Assembly: GCA_013398175.1 (NCBI GenBank)
Contig: VZRZ01000229.1
Coordinates: 63,644-127,643 of the forward strand
Source: Climacteris rufus
Taxonomy: Eukaryota > Chordata > Aves > Passeriformes > Climacteridae
Length of the DNA: 64,000 nt
Direction of reading: 5' to 3'
The position numbers were made by a program, and so were the translations under genes. Below are positions 23,597 to 35,345 of the stretch, one piece after another. Under the pieces are notes generated by a model that was not told the origin of the DNA, ran no database searches, and saw nothing but the letters and a program-made list of their open reading frames with translations. Each line of letters opens with the position of its first letter. Positions within the stretch are counted from its first letter, which is position 1.

Positions 23597-24607
23597 TTTA
23601 CCCAGACTGACATTTATTATTGACTCGGATTTTGGACAGGAGAGAAATGAAATCTGTTTTTGCCACTGACCTGGAAACAGCCTGGTGAACCATCCACCCA
23701 CACAGAGCACCTCAGCCTCTGCTGATCTCATCAGTGCAGCTCCTGCTCCCCTAATTACTGTGTTGGCATCACTGGCCTGCACAGCCACAGAAAGTTTTCA
23801 CTGGTGTTGAAGGATCTCTTTATAAAGGCCTGGACTGTTGCTTTGGGGGATGGAGGATGGCAGAGTCCTGTCCCATGGACACAAACAGGGATGTTCTTTC
23901 CAGAAAGAAATTCCTAGAGCACAATTCTACAAAGAACGTGGAAGTATCAGCAAGGCAGACTGAAACATCAAGTACTGAGGCAGTTTTTAGTGCCAGCCTG
24001 GCCACTTTAATCTCCCTAAGACAGGCAGGGTCACAGAGGATCACTGGGGACTGTGCATTATTCTTTGCATTCTCTTATCCTTGTGCAACAAAGCAGAGAG
24101 TTGCTAAAAGGGATTTTCACAGAAAACCCTTCAGAATCTGTTAAAGCAATTCTTAACTCCACTAAAGCAAAGATGGACCGTTCCATCTTGATACCAGGCA
24201 TTTAAAATATATACTTAATAGCTAATATGCAAAGCTCAGATTTGCACTCACAACCATTCAGGGAGCAGAGGACACCACCGTGTCTCTGAGTAGCAGCTCT
24301 TTAAACGAGGCAAAGGACAGAAATGTCTTCTTGAGAGAACTCACGGTGAATACCTGGTTTTCTAAAGGCAGAAGGCAGCTCTGTCCATTTGTCAGCAAGG
24401 GCCACTCAGGGCCCTGAAAAGGACAGAGGTTCTCAGAACAAGGAGCACTGATTTGGGCGAGGATTCGGGAGCACGGCTGCGCAGGCTGCTGCCGAGGCAC
24501 CACGGATGGGCTAGCTAACGAAACGTTTTCCTTCCACCAGCAGAGTTTTGTTCCTGAGCACACAGCCTCAGCCCAGTCCCACTCCAGGCACGCTTCCCAG
24601 GTGGATC
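23597..24607 (-). other. UQCC1: Inferred UQCC1 3' UTR
   Basis: The stretch between the UQCC1 stop codon and the candidate cleavage site. It contains no repeats and no conserved open frame. The extent depends on the poly(A) call and may be shorter or longer. Confidence 0.4.
23613..23618 (-). terminator. UQCC1: Candidate UQCC1 poly(A) signal
   Basis: AATAAA on the minus strand about 990 bases past the UQCC1 stop. On the transcribed strand it is followed, 20-45 bases on, by a GU-rich run (CTGTGTGTTTTGTTTTCTGT, then more GT; about 23565-23595), the usual downstream element. A second AATAAA at 23515-23520 is an alternative with a poorer downstream element. Not verified by transcripts. Confidence 0.45.
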
Positions 24608-24742
24608 TCAGAGTCCTTCATCGTTGTAGACGGGGGCCAGGGGCTTGAGGATGCTGCGGGCGTTGCTCTCCACCAGCGGCCGCCAGCTCACCTCGCCCGT
24701 CAGCAGCAGCTCCTCCCCGCTCAGCGCGTCCAGGTGCTGCAC
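24608..24742 (-). CDS. UQCC1: UQCC1 last coding exon (C-terminus)
   Basis: This exon encodes the final 44 residues and the TGA stop (24608-24610). It begins V-Q-H-L-D-A-L-S-G-E, followed by ELLLTGEVSWRPLVE and ending PVYNDEGL, the signature C-terminus of vertebrate UQCC1. The acceptor is GTGCTTGCAG|GTGCAG, phase 0 with the preceding exon (VRKQ-VQHL). The exon is strikingly GC- and CpG-rich (third positions almost all G or C) against AT-rich introns, as is common for bird exons. It corresponds to exon 10 of the human gene. The C-terminal segment completes the ubiquinol-cytochrome-c chaperone domain region. Confidence 0.96.
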   Translation of the reverse strand: MQHLDALSGEELLLTGEVSWRPLVESNARSILKPLAPVYNDEGL

Positions 24743-25235
24743 CTGCAAGCACAGCCAGTCACTGCCACGTGCCACGGCCCAGCAGCTCCCTCAGCACCCA
24801 CACACACACCTTTCTTTGCAAAAAGCAGGCACAACAGGCAGATTTTAGCCTACTTGGCTGGTTGTGTGAGGCAGAGCTAAGAAGGTCGGGCTTCTGACTG
24901 CGAAGCGTCGTGGAAAGGGCAGGATAAGGATCTGCAGATGCTCTGGAGTTACCTGAGTCAGTGCCTCAGCTAATGCCTCCTCTGAAGCTTTGGCAACAGG
25001 GCACAGAGGAGCCACACAAAGCTGCCATGAGTCACCTCAACTTCCTGCTCACTGCAGGGGACACTGCCCGGACCAGCACCCCGTGGAGAGCTCCCAGCAA
25101 AGGGGCTTCACAAAACCCAGGCTTTAACCACAGGAAAATGGCCTGGCCAGCAGGAACACCTGGGATTTATCACATAAAAGCACATGAGCTGGAGGAGGTG
25201 AGCATGGAATGAATGCTCATCCTCATAATAGAGGA

Positions 25236-25402
25236 AATCCCAGGATGGTTTGGGTTGGGAGGACCTTAAAGCCCATCCAGTGCCACCCCTCCCATGGTCA
25301 GGGACACCTTCCACTGTCCCAGGCTGCTCCAAGCCCCATCCAGCCTGGCCTTGGACACTTCCCCAGATAGGGCAGCCACAACCTCTCTGGGAACATAGCT
25401 GG
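25236..25402 (-). repeat. CR1 LINE 3' end fragment
   Basis: The antisense tail on the plus strand reads 'cccaggatggtttgggttgg', then 'tcagggacaccttccactgt' and 'gggcagccacaacctctctg'. 5'-truncated. Confidence 0.93.
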
Positions 25403-26099
25403 GATCTAATGAAATTTTAAGGTGCAATGTAAGCAGAATTTAAAAAAAACCCAAAACCCTCTTGTCATACAGCAGAAGGTTACTCTGCTGCCAAAGGTCA
25501 CCCTAAATATGGGGAAAAAAAGGAGAAAAAAGTCCCTCAAGGGTCAAAGACAAATCCCCCACTATTGGCTCAGGAAGGCTGGGAAGGCTGACCAGGGCAC
25601 ACCTTGCTCTGTCAGTATATTCTCCTCTGGCATCCACTAATGACCACTGGTAAAGACAAGATCCACAAGGAACTGCAGGGACAACCTGGTGCACAGTGTC
25701 CCTGGAAACAAAGGGTAACTGGCCAAGGAGTTTCTCACCAGAGGAATGCATGCACCACTGGCCACAGAGGGTCTCACTGGAAAGCCACCCAAGCACAATG
25801 TCCTGTTCCTCACAGTCACCACCAGCAGCTTCCCCAGGAGATGAACACAACAAACAATGCTACTTTCCTTGTTCAGTTTCCCTCCCTCTCAAAATCTGTT
25901 TGTTCAGGGAGTTTGATTCTGAAGTGGTTGCCATGGACTCAACAGCCCTGGGCAATCTTCTCTTCCAGGAACCTTGCAGTGGCTTGGGAACCCACGTGCA
26001 ATTGCAGCACCCCAGCCAAGGGCAACGTTCTGTCCCTGTGTTCCTGGCACTGAACACCCTTCCCTGCTCACTTTTCACATGCCTTTGGGATTTCCCAGA

Positions 26100-26650
26100 G
26101 CTGTCTCCCATTCCTTCTCAGCTGATTTTGGGCAGGGGATTCCACTCATTGCTAATAAAGGAGCTGTTTCACTGTCACCCTTGGTGCTCCTCTCTGAGCC
26201 TTCTTCAGTTCATGTTTTATCCATCCTGATGGTCAGCACCCAAACCAAACACATTATTCCAGCTCACAAGGGTACCAAGGATGTGAAAGTGGCACCACAG
26301 CACTATTTTATTCTCTATTCCTTCCTTAGTACTTCTGAGCATTTGTTTTACAGTTTTTTAAACACTACAGAGTGCTGCCCTGACATTTTGATAATACAAT
26401 TGTAATCTCAAGGCCTCATTCCTGTGTGGTAACAGTTCAGAGCTCACTGGTACATACACAAAGCTGGGACTGTTTTCCTCAAGTGCACCTTGTCTGCAGG
26501 AATGACCTGTCAGCACAGAACCTGTGCTGATTCCTCCCCAGTGTGCCACATTTTCCTGCCTGATCACCCTTTCCTATTTAACTGCTCATTGCTTCAGACC
26601 TATCCTCTCCTTGAATATCCAGAAGTGCACCAAATTCCCCATCTGGCAAG
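26100..26650 (-). repeat. Probable ancient CR1/L3-type LINE remnant
   Basis: Read on the plus strand this resembles the antisense of the old LINE family's RT-downstream region: 'gtgtggtaacagttcagagc', 'aaagctgggactgttttcct', 'caagtgcacc', and a diverged copy of the block that encodes the W-Q-M-x-F-N region ('ccacattttcctgcctgatc'). Heavily decayed; edges are approximate. Confidence 0.4.
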
Positions 26651-27389
26651 AAATTATCCCAAATAACATACTTTTAATATATGTTTGCCCCCTGCAAACT
26701 TTCCTACAGCCTCAGCATTGAGCATCAGCAACCTTCAGCATTAAATCAAGGCAGTCCCTCCCAAGAACTCCCTGGCATTCCCAAAGTGCCCTCAGTCCCT
26801 TAGGAAGCTCAGCTCTTTATTTCCTATTTTCTCAGACACACACTGAAATACTGTCTCTCCAAACCTCTATCTGATCCTGAATATAGTATTGGAAACATTA
26901 CAGAGAATGATGTGTCAAAGTTCTGGTCTTTGATTCCCTGTCCAAAACCCTCCACTTTTCCTCCAAAGCCTCTCTCACCCCTTTCTCTGGTGCCCACCTG
27001 GACTATATCCCACCAATATTTCCTAGAAATCTCATTCACAGACCTCCTCAGGGTTGAGAGGACAAGCACTACTCAGTATTGTCTCCTCCAGGCAATAACT
27101 GAAGGAAACAGAAATAATTCTGGAAAATAAAACCTTTTACATCTTTCCCTGAAAGGCTATCAGGAGACTTTCAAGCTCTGTGTGCTATTTCACTACGAAG
27201 ATAATCCCAACTCTCTAACATTGATTATAATTCCACAACAAGTTGCAGCCCATTTCTGACACATTTTGTTGAGCCCCTCCACAGCATGGGTCCAAAAAGA
27301 GATGAGCAGGATTGCTTTCAATATTCCATTAAGTTCCCTGCAGCCATTTGACATCAAACTGCAATAATGCTCTGTTCTCTCTGGTGAGC

Positions 27390-27660
27390 AGGAATAGGAC
27401 CTGATGGAATGGCTGGAGCTGTGTCAGGGCAGGGTTAGGTTGGAGATCAGGGAAAGGTGCTTCACCCAGAGGGTGTTGGGGCACTGCCCAGGCTCCCCAG
27501 GGAATGGACAGGGTCCCAAGGCTGCCAGAGCTCCTGAAGCATTTGGACAACGCCCTCAGGCACAGGGTGGGATTTGGGGATTTCTGTGCAGGGCCAGGAG
27601 CTGCGCTGGATGATCCCTGTGGGTCGCTGCCAGCTCCGAATATTCCATGATTCTACAACA
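27390..27660 (+). repeat. CR1 LINE 3' end fragment
   Basis: Sense CR1 sequence: 'gctggagctgtgtcagggca', 'tcctgaagcatttggacaac', 'gcagggccaggagctgcgct', ending 'attccatgattctac'. It ends about 150 bases short of the UQCC1 exon at 27807. Confidence 0.93.
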
Positions 27661-27806
27661 AATACCATCCAGTTTTAAGATTTTTACTTTTTTCTCCTTT
27701 AAAATGACCAGTGCCCATTGAAATCAGCTACGAGCAGGGAGCTGCATGTGCAGGCAGTGAGAGCAGGGTTCCCTGTGCTGAGCAGGGCCCAGCAGCGCGG
27801 CCGTAC

Positions 27807-27920
27807 CTGCTTGCGCACGTACTCCACCAGCAGCTCCAGGTGCCGAGGGTCATCACAGTTCCTGTTGAAAAGGTTTCTCCACAGAGCTGCTGCCAGCACA
27901 TGATCATCAGACAGGATTCC
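27807..27920 (-). CDS. UQCC1: UQCC1 penultimate coding exon
   Basis: 38 residues in phase 0 at both ends: GILSDDHVLAAALWR, then NLFNRNCDDPRHLELLVEYV and RKQ. It is nearly identical to the human block with GILSDDHGLAAALWR. The acceptor is TGCCTTTAG|GGAATC and the donor CGCAAGCAG|GTACGG. It belongs to the conserved chaperone domain that contacts UQCC2 and nascent cytochrome b (family knowledge). Confidence 0.97.
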
Positions 27921-29278
27921 CTAAAGGCAAGCACAGAGAGGGATGGCAAACTGCACGAGAAGAGGCTGTGAACACGAGACAGCCCCGTTGCCGCACTTGG
28001 CCCCTGGCCACGGCACCTGCCCCGCAGCTGCCACGGGCTCTGCACGTGGAAAGGCAGCAGCATCACTCTTTCCCAGGATGGAAAAACAACCCTGGCCTTC
28101 AATTAATTTACACAGCAGCCTGTAACCAATTTTCTGGCAAGTTAATTTGGAAAAAAATCGGGGTCAGGGCATTCCTAACGCTGGAGTTGATAACTGCATT
28201 TCTGTGTTATGAAATCTTTACCATAAAAATGGTGATCTTACAGAGAAGGCAGCACCACCTCCTGGGAATGTGTGAAGCCTATGACATTTGAAAAAGGAAA
28301 ATTAAAGGATATTTAATTCAGTGCTGCAGAACTGTAGTCTGCTAGTTTGCTAGTTTGCTAGTCTGCTAGTCTGTAGTTGCTATTTTTCTTTGCATTTTAC
28401 TTTTCATTCTAAATGAGAGAGGAATCCTGCTCATCAAGAACTATCTAGATTTTTCCAGTTAAATCTAAGATTAGCTTTGGTTTATACAAGAACCACATCC
28501 ATTCACGTTATTTGCTCAAATTCTCTTGTACTTTTATTGTCTTTTTAGATTATGCAGTGTTGTCACCACAGGCTCATAACTCCTGTCTTCTGCTGACATA
28601 TTTGCCAAAGGCAAAAGACTTTAAAATATTCAGTTAAAAATAAAAAAGGTCAGCATATGTCTTTAATTGAAACAAACATTTTGTTTCCAAAAAGACTGTC
28701 AACAAAACACAGGCAGACACATCCTGGCAATGCTTAAAACTAAATTAAACCTTGCATGTGTAACACTGTCCACTATGGGGTTCTATTTACAAGACATTAA
28801 TAATGCAAATCACTGTGCAAAAAAAAATCAGAATGTGAATAAGAGCATCTGAAGAGCAAACCTCACTAGAGAAAGAAAATGATGTCATTGCATTTTCCTC
28901 TTGAAAGTCCTGCAGACACTTGTGCACAGTGGTGCTTTTGCCTCCCTGTATTATTAGGTACTGCCTATAAATATTCCCACATAGACTCCCTATAAATACT
29001 CTATAAATCCTCTCTTTGCTTTCAAAGTACAGCTGAGTACAACAGGATTCAGAGGGAGGAAATGATTTAGTGATGGCCAAGCAGGGAAGGTGAAGCAGCA
29101 CAAAGTTTAAATCCATACGCTCTGTGCTTTCTGTTTTCTTCAAAAACTTTGGTACAAGGCTGCTTCCCTAACGTTGTATTTCTCCAAAGAAATGGACAGG
29201 GAATGTTCTACCCATCTGGAATACTCTGTGTTCATGAATTAGATGGTCTATTTGTTGTACACTCCCCAGCCTCCTTAC
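27921..29278 (-). other. UQCC1: UQCC1 intron between the third-last and second-last exons
   Basis: A 1358-base intron. It contains an 8-bp tandem repeat at 28335-28373; otherwise AT-rich unique sequence with nothing recognised. Confidence 0.9.
28335..28373. repeat. 8-bp tandem repeat, about 5 copies
   Basis: The units CTAGTTTG and CTAGTCTG alternate in a short array: one partial leading copy, two of the first form and two of the second. Confidence 0.9.
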
Positions 29279-29356
29279 CTCATCGTATCCAAACAGAGCT
29301 GCATAGAAATTTTCTACCATCATTTTCAAGTCTTCTTTTAGAACAGTAGAATTAAT
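29279..29356 (-). CDS. UQCC1: UQCC1 coding exon, third from the end
   Basis: 26 residues, phase 0 at both ends: INSTVLKEDLKMMVENFYAA, then LFGYDE. The human counterpart reads VNPYILKKNMILMTNHFYAA, so the first half is the least conserved part of the protein while FYAA.xGYDE is kept. The acceptor is ATTTTTCAG|ATTAAT and the donor GATGAG|GTAAGG. It joins upstream as KVMG-INST. Confidence 0.95.
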
Positions 29357-30382
29357 CTGAAAAATAAACCAGAAAACCATCAGTACAGGCTCTCAGGAGG
29401 AGGTGAGGAGAAAATGTTCCCAGTTTCAGTGTGAGTGGACAAAGCAGCACCAGTGCCTCGGCCCGCCTGGCTGAGGATGTGGCTGTAGGCAGCAGCCAGG
29501 CACCCTGGTACCCCCATGGCACAGCTCTGTGCACTCTGACACCCCTGAGCTCGGGGTTACTCAGTGCACACCCAGCAGAAACATCCCCAGCCAGCAGCTC
29601 TGCAGGAGTGGAGACCAAATGCTGCTGGGGGTGAAGCAAGGCTGCCCTTGCACTGGCAGCACAGCCCAAGATCATGGACACCTCTCTGTAGTTCAGCTGT
29701 GGAGCAGCTTTTCCAGACCTTCATTCACTCCTAGAAACTCAAAGGTCTTTCCCCTTTTTCCCACCCAAAGCACAGACTGCAGAGCTGGATGTGCTGCTAC
29801 AGTGGAAGTAGTGCAATGCTAAAGACAGAGACACCACCCTGCCCCTGCTCCTCCTGGACTGTCCAAGCTGACTCTCAGCCAGCAGGAACAGGAATTCTGC
29901 CTCTCCAGCATCTCTAGCAGCTCAGGCTCACTGTTTTTGACTATGACTGAATTTATTTCCGAGTCTGTGATGACCCAGCAACTTCCCCCATGCTCTAAGT
30001 GTGACTCAGCCCAAGTTCCACACCAACTTTTAACTAAATTTAATAACTGCACAAGCATTTGCTGGGTTGGCCTAAGCCACCCATTGGCTTGAGAACTGAG
30101 CCCATGGGAGCTTAAAATGGGACTGGAGCAACTGCTGGGTGCAGAGGGATGGCTGAAACACCTCCTGTGCATCTCCCCTGGCCAAGGCTGTCCCTCTTGC
30201 CTGTACCCATTACTTCTGCCAACAAAGTGATTCAGTTCCTCTGCCAAGGGCCAAGCTACACTTCAGCAAAGCTTCTCCTTTGTACTGACTCTCAGGAGGG
30301 ATCTGAGACACAAAGCTTTTCTTTCCTACAGCTCTCCCAGCAGTACAAATGTGAAGGGCCAGCAGCCCTGCAGACCAGCAGG

Positions 30383-30408
30383 ACTCAGGTGTGACACTCA
30401 GGTGTGAC
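30383..30408. repeat. Direct repeat, 13-bp unit, 2 copies
   Basis: ACTCAGGTGTGAC occurs twice in tandem; each copy contains a CAGGTG E-box. Confidence 0.85.
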
Positions 30409-32261
30409 ACTGCACTTTGCAGGATTTACACACAAGAGGCACCAGCCCATCCCAGCCACCACCCTGGGAACCCCTTGTGCTCAGTGCTCTCTTGGTATCC
30501 TTACCACTGTTCACCTTGGCAATTACACAACAGCTTTTCTATCAAAATATGAGTTCGTTTCTGCCAAGTGAGCAAATTTCCAGTTCAAATATTCTTCCCT
30601 TAAACCACTATCTTTTTTCATCTGTTGATTTTTATAGCAATGCACATAGTGCAAACACAAGGAAAATTCCTTTTATGTCAGTTACTCATATTTTTCCATT
30701 AATATAAACTATTAAAATTCATGCAGATATTTTATAGGCTATCAAGATTTGGAGACTGGTTATTACTGAATGTTTAAAAAAAGAACTAAACATAAGAAAT
30801 CAGAGGGTTAAATGATGACTGCAACTTCTGTAATGACTTAATTAAATTTTTATTGAGTACATAAACTATGATGTCATTTCTACCCAACCATGCTCAAACC
30901 TTCTGTGCATGTCAGAGATCGTGGTTTTTCTCAATAGAACATACTTCTAAATAAGCTGCACTTCTACAGCTCTAATAAGGGGGAGCAGGTCTCATGTAAC
31001 ACACTCAATAAATTATCCTTCCATTTTAAACAAACAAATTCCATGAGTTATTATATATTTGCCACGCACTTTTTATGACATAATAAAAATGTTACCTCAA
31101 GGATTACTTAACACATACTACAAATGTTACAGCAGGCAACTGCAAGGGGCAAAGAAAACAAATAGTCCCATTACAGAGACAAGTTCTGGACTATACATCC
31201 CTGGGGAAGCAGCTTTCCTTACTAAAAACAAAGAGCAGCAGCTTTAAGTTAGCAAGAAACAGATTGAAGGAGATAACCAAGTTAAACAAACAGGGCAATA
31301 AATACATCTTAAAAGACAGTTTCAGATACAAAATCTGAGTTTGGGGATGGAGCTGTATCATAGGAAATAAAATTAAATTTAAAGGAATATTGCAGTTTCT
31401 GAAGAATACAACTGGCATTGGACAAGTACAAACACTGAAAGAAAAAATCCTTCTTTATAAAGAAAATTGAGTAAAGCCAAATCAGTGTCTGCTGGAAGAG
31501 CTTCCTCTCTTGAAGCTTGTACTTGTTCTTACCACTGGCAAGTTTCAGGGTCTGGTTGGTCATGATTCTGCTGACTCTTCCACAGTTTATTATTAAGAAA
31601 AAAAAACTGCTAGAGAATTCCAAGTGAGTAATTGCTAATAACAAGGAAAAAATCAGTAACATCTGGAGCTCTTCTTGGGACTTTGCCCCTTTGCCTTCCT
31701 TGGAACAAGCCAGTGCAGAGCTGTCACTGGACAGATTTATGTCCTGTGGCCTGAGAGACACAGGGCTGTGTTAGTTCAAAACAAGGAACCAATTTTTGGT
31801 GCATAGCTCACCTTTACAAGGCCCCTGAAAGAAGGAAATGTACAACTAACACATCTTCCTACTGCATGTCCCAACTCTTCACTCCACGAGCCCCCACTCT
31901 GCAGCAAACAGCTGCTGTACTTTCCTTGTTGTAGTGAAGAAACCTCATCTTTGGCCTCAAGGAGTTCATGTGCATCCTCCAAGAGCCCCGGGCTGAGGGT
32001 CACTGCTGCAGCAGTGACAGTGCCAAATCTCACAGAAGGTTTGAACATTTCTAGGGGAGTGAGAGCACACTGCTTTCCTGTGCTGCTGGGCCTGTAGGAA
32101 AATACCTTACACGTGGGCACAGCCTTTAAAGTGAACACTGCTCTAGAATCAGTCCTTATCAGTGTCCTGTGGTGCACCCAGAGTTCCCTTTGGGAATGAA
32201 GCTCCTCTTCCTCCCCAGCTGCTTTGGCTCATGGTGCAGAGCAGGATCAGTGTGCACACAC

Positions 32262-32512
32262 TGGAAGGTTACAAGTGGCAGGGCAAGAGGAAATGGCCTC
32301 AAGTTGTGCCAGGGGAGGTTTAGATTGGATATGAGGGAAAAGAAACAACAGAAAGAGTTGTAAAACATTGGCACAGGCTGCCCAGGGCAGCAGTGGAGTC
32401 ACCATCCCTGGTTCAAACAATGTGTGGCTGTGGCAGCTGAGGACGTGGTTTAATGGTGAACATGGAGGTGCTGATGGATTGATTGATGATCTTACAGATC
32501 TTAATGATTCCA
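32262..32512 (+). repeat. CR1 LINE 3' end fragment
   Basis: Sense CR1 sequence: 'agaggaaatggcctcaagtt', 'gtgccaggggaggtttagat', 'ggcacaggctgcccagggca', 'gtggtttaatggtgaacatg', ending 'cttaatgattccatg'. It is antisense to UQCC1. The subtype differs from the 'ggtttgggttggaagg' copies. Confidence 0.95.
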
Positions 32513-35191
32513 TGGGCTCTGATGTGCTGTGCCAGCCCCAGGATGAGCCCAGAGCAGCCAAGGTGCAGCCCATCCCCACAGAGCAGGGCCCTGCAGTCTC
32601 AGGGCACCCCTGGCTCCTGGCAGCACAGCCCCAGCAGGGATGGCCACAGGCTGCACTGTCTGAGAGCACTGCAACAGGAGTTTCTTTCTGCTTCAGCTTT
32701 TGCCAGCATGTGTTGCACCCTTAAGCTACTTTAACACATTAATCCTTCCATAGACTATAAAGCCAGAAGGGGCACTTCTAACTGCCTTGTACAAGCACTA
32801 GTCATTGAATTCCAGGCTGCAATTCCTCTCTTTAGGCTGTAAGTTATGCTTGAACTAGACTTTTTTATGAAGAGATTTCAGCCAGAAGAAATGATTAGAT
32901 CATAGAACCTGACCCTCTGCATATCACAGACCATTACATTTAACTGAGTTCCCCCTGTACTAAGCTCACTAAGTTGTGTTTGGCTAAAGCATATCACCCT
33001 CACAGTTGAACATGTGTATCTCATTTCATATTTGAATTTTCTGGCTTGGGTTTCCACCCCCTCATTCTCATTATACCATTCCTGCTAGCATAAAAAGCCT
33101 CTTCTGTAGGAGGTATTTGCTCCTGTACCTGCACACAATGGATGTGTCAGCACAGCCATCTTTTCAAACTGAGAGTGGCCTTTTTCAGGGGCAGACACAC
33201 CACAGCAGCAGCACGCTCCTGCAGTGCCCAAAGCTGCAACAGCCAAGCAGTGGTTTGTGCTGATACAGTAAAAATGAACCCATCCCTTGTGCTGAAAAAG
33301 CTCCACAGGTCTGAGCACACTGCTGTTGTCATGGGGACACTGCCATAAACATCTCCCACCCCCACTGACATGGCTGATCTTCACTATAGAACTTCCTGAA
33401 GGAGGTACAGGACTGCTCTTTCATGATCAAAAATGTCACTCCACAAACATTTAGGCTTTTTAATGCCCCTTCTCTCAAGTTGCAATTGAACAGAATTACT
33501 TAATATAGTTTATGTTATTTCTAAATAATATATAAGCACTCATATATGGGCTTTTTGAGTGTTTGCTCACAACACTGTGTTAAAACACACATGACATTAA
33601 ATGGGCAAACACAACCCTTTTATTTCAGCTTATAACATCACTATTGCTTTCAGGACAGTAATTTTGAAATGATTGAGACTGTAGCTAGGATCAAAAGATT
33701 AAATTAATAAAACAGATTAGAAAGATTTCTGTAGCAAGGGGCCATAAAGCCCAGTTCCTTCAGGCACATACTTGTGAAATGACAAAGATATTGAAGAAAT
33801 TATTTTTCCAATCTTCAATTTTTGAGCCTTTTATTAACTGCTCTGCTACTTTTGTCTGCAAAGCAGATCACTGCTTGTAATTAGCCACAGCTTGAGTCCC
33901 TGTACGCTTTAAATATTAACTCTTCTGATAAATTCTCTATTTTTTTAATTAGAAGTAATTTTGTCATACATCTCTGTAGTCATTAACTTCAGAGAACAGT
34001 CTTTAAAGCCTTCTTCAGTATTTGGTGTCAACCCACTCAAATATTCTTTTAACCCAGACAAAAGCTGAATGTTAGGTTGTAGCAGAACCAGTTCCTGCCA
34101 CAATCTTCAATCCATAAAAAACATGGTAATGGAAAAGGTTGTGCATGCTCTGCTACCTTCACAACAATTATGCAATCATCAATAAGGCTCCTCAGAGCAA
34201 GTTTATTCCAAGCAGACACAGAAAAGCAAGTCAGACACCATTACCTACATCTTTCAGCAAAACCAGATGCTCACCCCTACCTGTTGGTACCCAGGAAATG
34301 AGGTTTGTTCCTGTCTTGCAGTTTATTAATTTGGAAGCTCTGCCATGGTAACAATTACAGATGCAGAGGAGGTCACAGTACAATCTGAACTGTATTCAGT
34401 GGCTTATTCCAAATTCCTGCTCCCCTGCAGAAGGTGGCTGCCAGAGCTCACTGACAACCTCTCCAGAGAAGGATCAGGGAAAAGAGGTCAAATTGCTGTG
34501 CTCTGTCAAGTTGTGCTGATTCTCTGTAAGGTGAGCAGTTGTCAATGGATTTTCCTGTAATTCTTCTCAAAAAACTAGTTGCTCAGAGCATAAAGCTAAT
34601 CATGAATGTGTTTCTGAGCACACCAGAATCAGGAATTCAGCCTGATCAACTGGAAAAGGTAGTTTCAGAACCGAGTTCAAAAGAGGCACTTGCAGAAGAC
34701 AGTAGTTAAGGTGGATAAATCATTAAGGTAAATATGCACCATGAGCACTTAGAGAGATCCTGTAAAACTCCAGCTCCTTCCTGACACAAAGCTCAGGAAG
34801 TGTCAGACAGTGCCACACACCAGAACACTGACCAGCCCACTAGCAGGGCACCTTGCCTTCAGCAGCAGCAGAATCCCTGAGAAAGGGCCAAACCCTACAA
34901 GCTGATACAGACTTCCTCCAAGTACTCTCCCAACCAATTTCAGCTCAGGATAATTCCCAGCCCTTGCTGTTTGTTTAGAAAGTGACTTCCAAAAGGTCTC
35001 TGTGTCCAGCAGCTTGTTCAGAGAACCTCCTGCACCCACGATGTGCTTCAGCAAGAAGCCACCCAGGAGCAGAAGCACCTTCCCCTGCCTGCTCCCCCTG
35101 AGAGTGGCTCCTGCTGCTTTCATCTCTGGCCCAGTGTCTCATTCAGGCAGTGAATGCTCATTGCTGCAGCTCCTCCTCCCAGCACTCAGGG

Positions 35192-35345
35192 TGCCACAGA
35201 ATGATGCCAGAATGGTTTGGGTTGGAAGGGACCCTAAAGCCCATCTCATCCCACCCCCTGCCAAGGACAGGGACACCTTCCACTTTTAGACCAGGCTGCT
35301 CCAAGCCCTGTCCAACGTGGCCTTGAGCACTTCCAGTCCATCATA
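35192..35345 (-). repeat. CR1 LINE 3' end fragment
   Basis: On the plus strand the antisense tail reads 'ccagaatggtttgggttgga', then 'caccttccacttttagacca' and 'tccaacgtggccttgagcac'. Short, 5'-truncated copy. Confidence 0.93.

Larger units (their letters stand above)
24743..27806 (-). other. UQCC1: UQCC1 last intron
   Basis: A 3064-base intron. It contains CR1 copies at 25236-25402 (minus) and 27390-27660 (plus) and a faint antisense old LINE remnant (26100-26650). No other gene was recognised. Confidence 0.85.

Noticed and set aside
31309..32669. Minus-strand open frames of 133-150 codons
   Set aside because: No family resemblance, and the right-hand part is antisense to a CR1 copy at 32262-32512.
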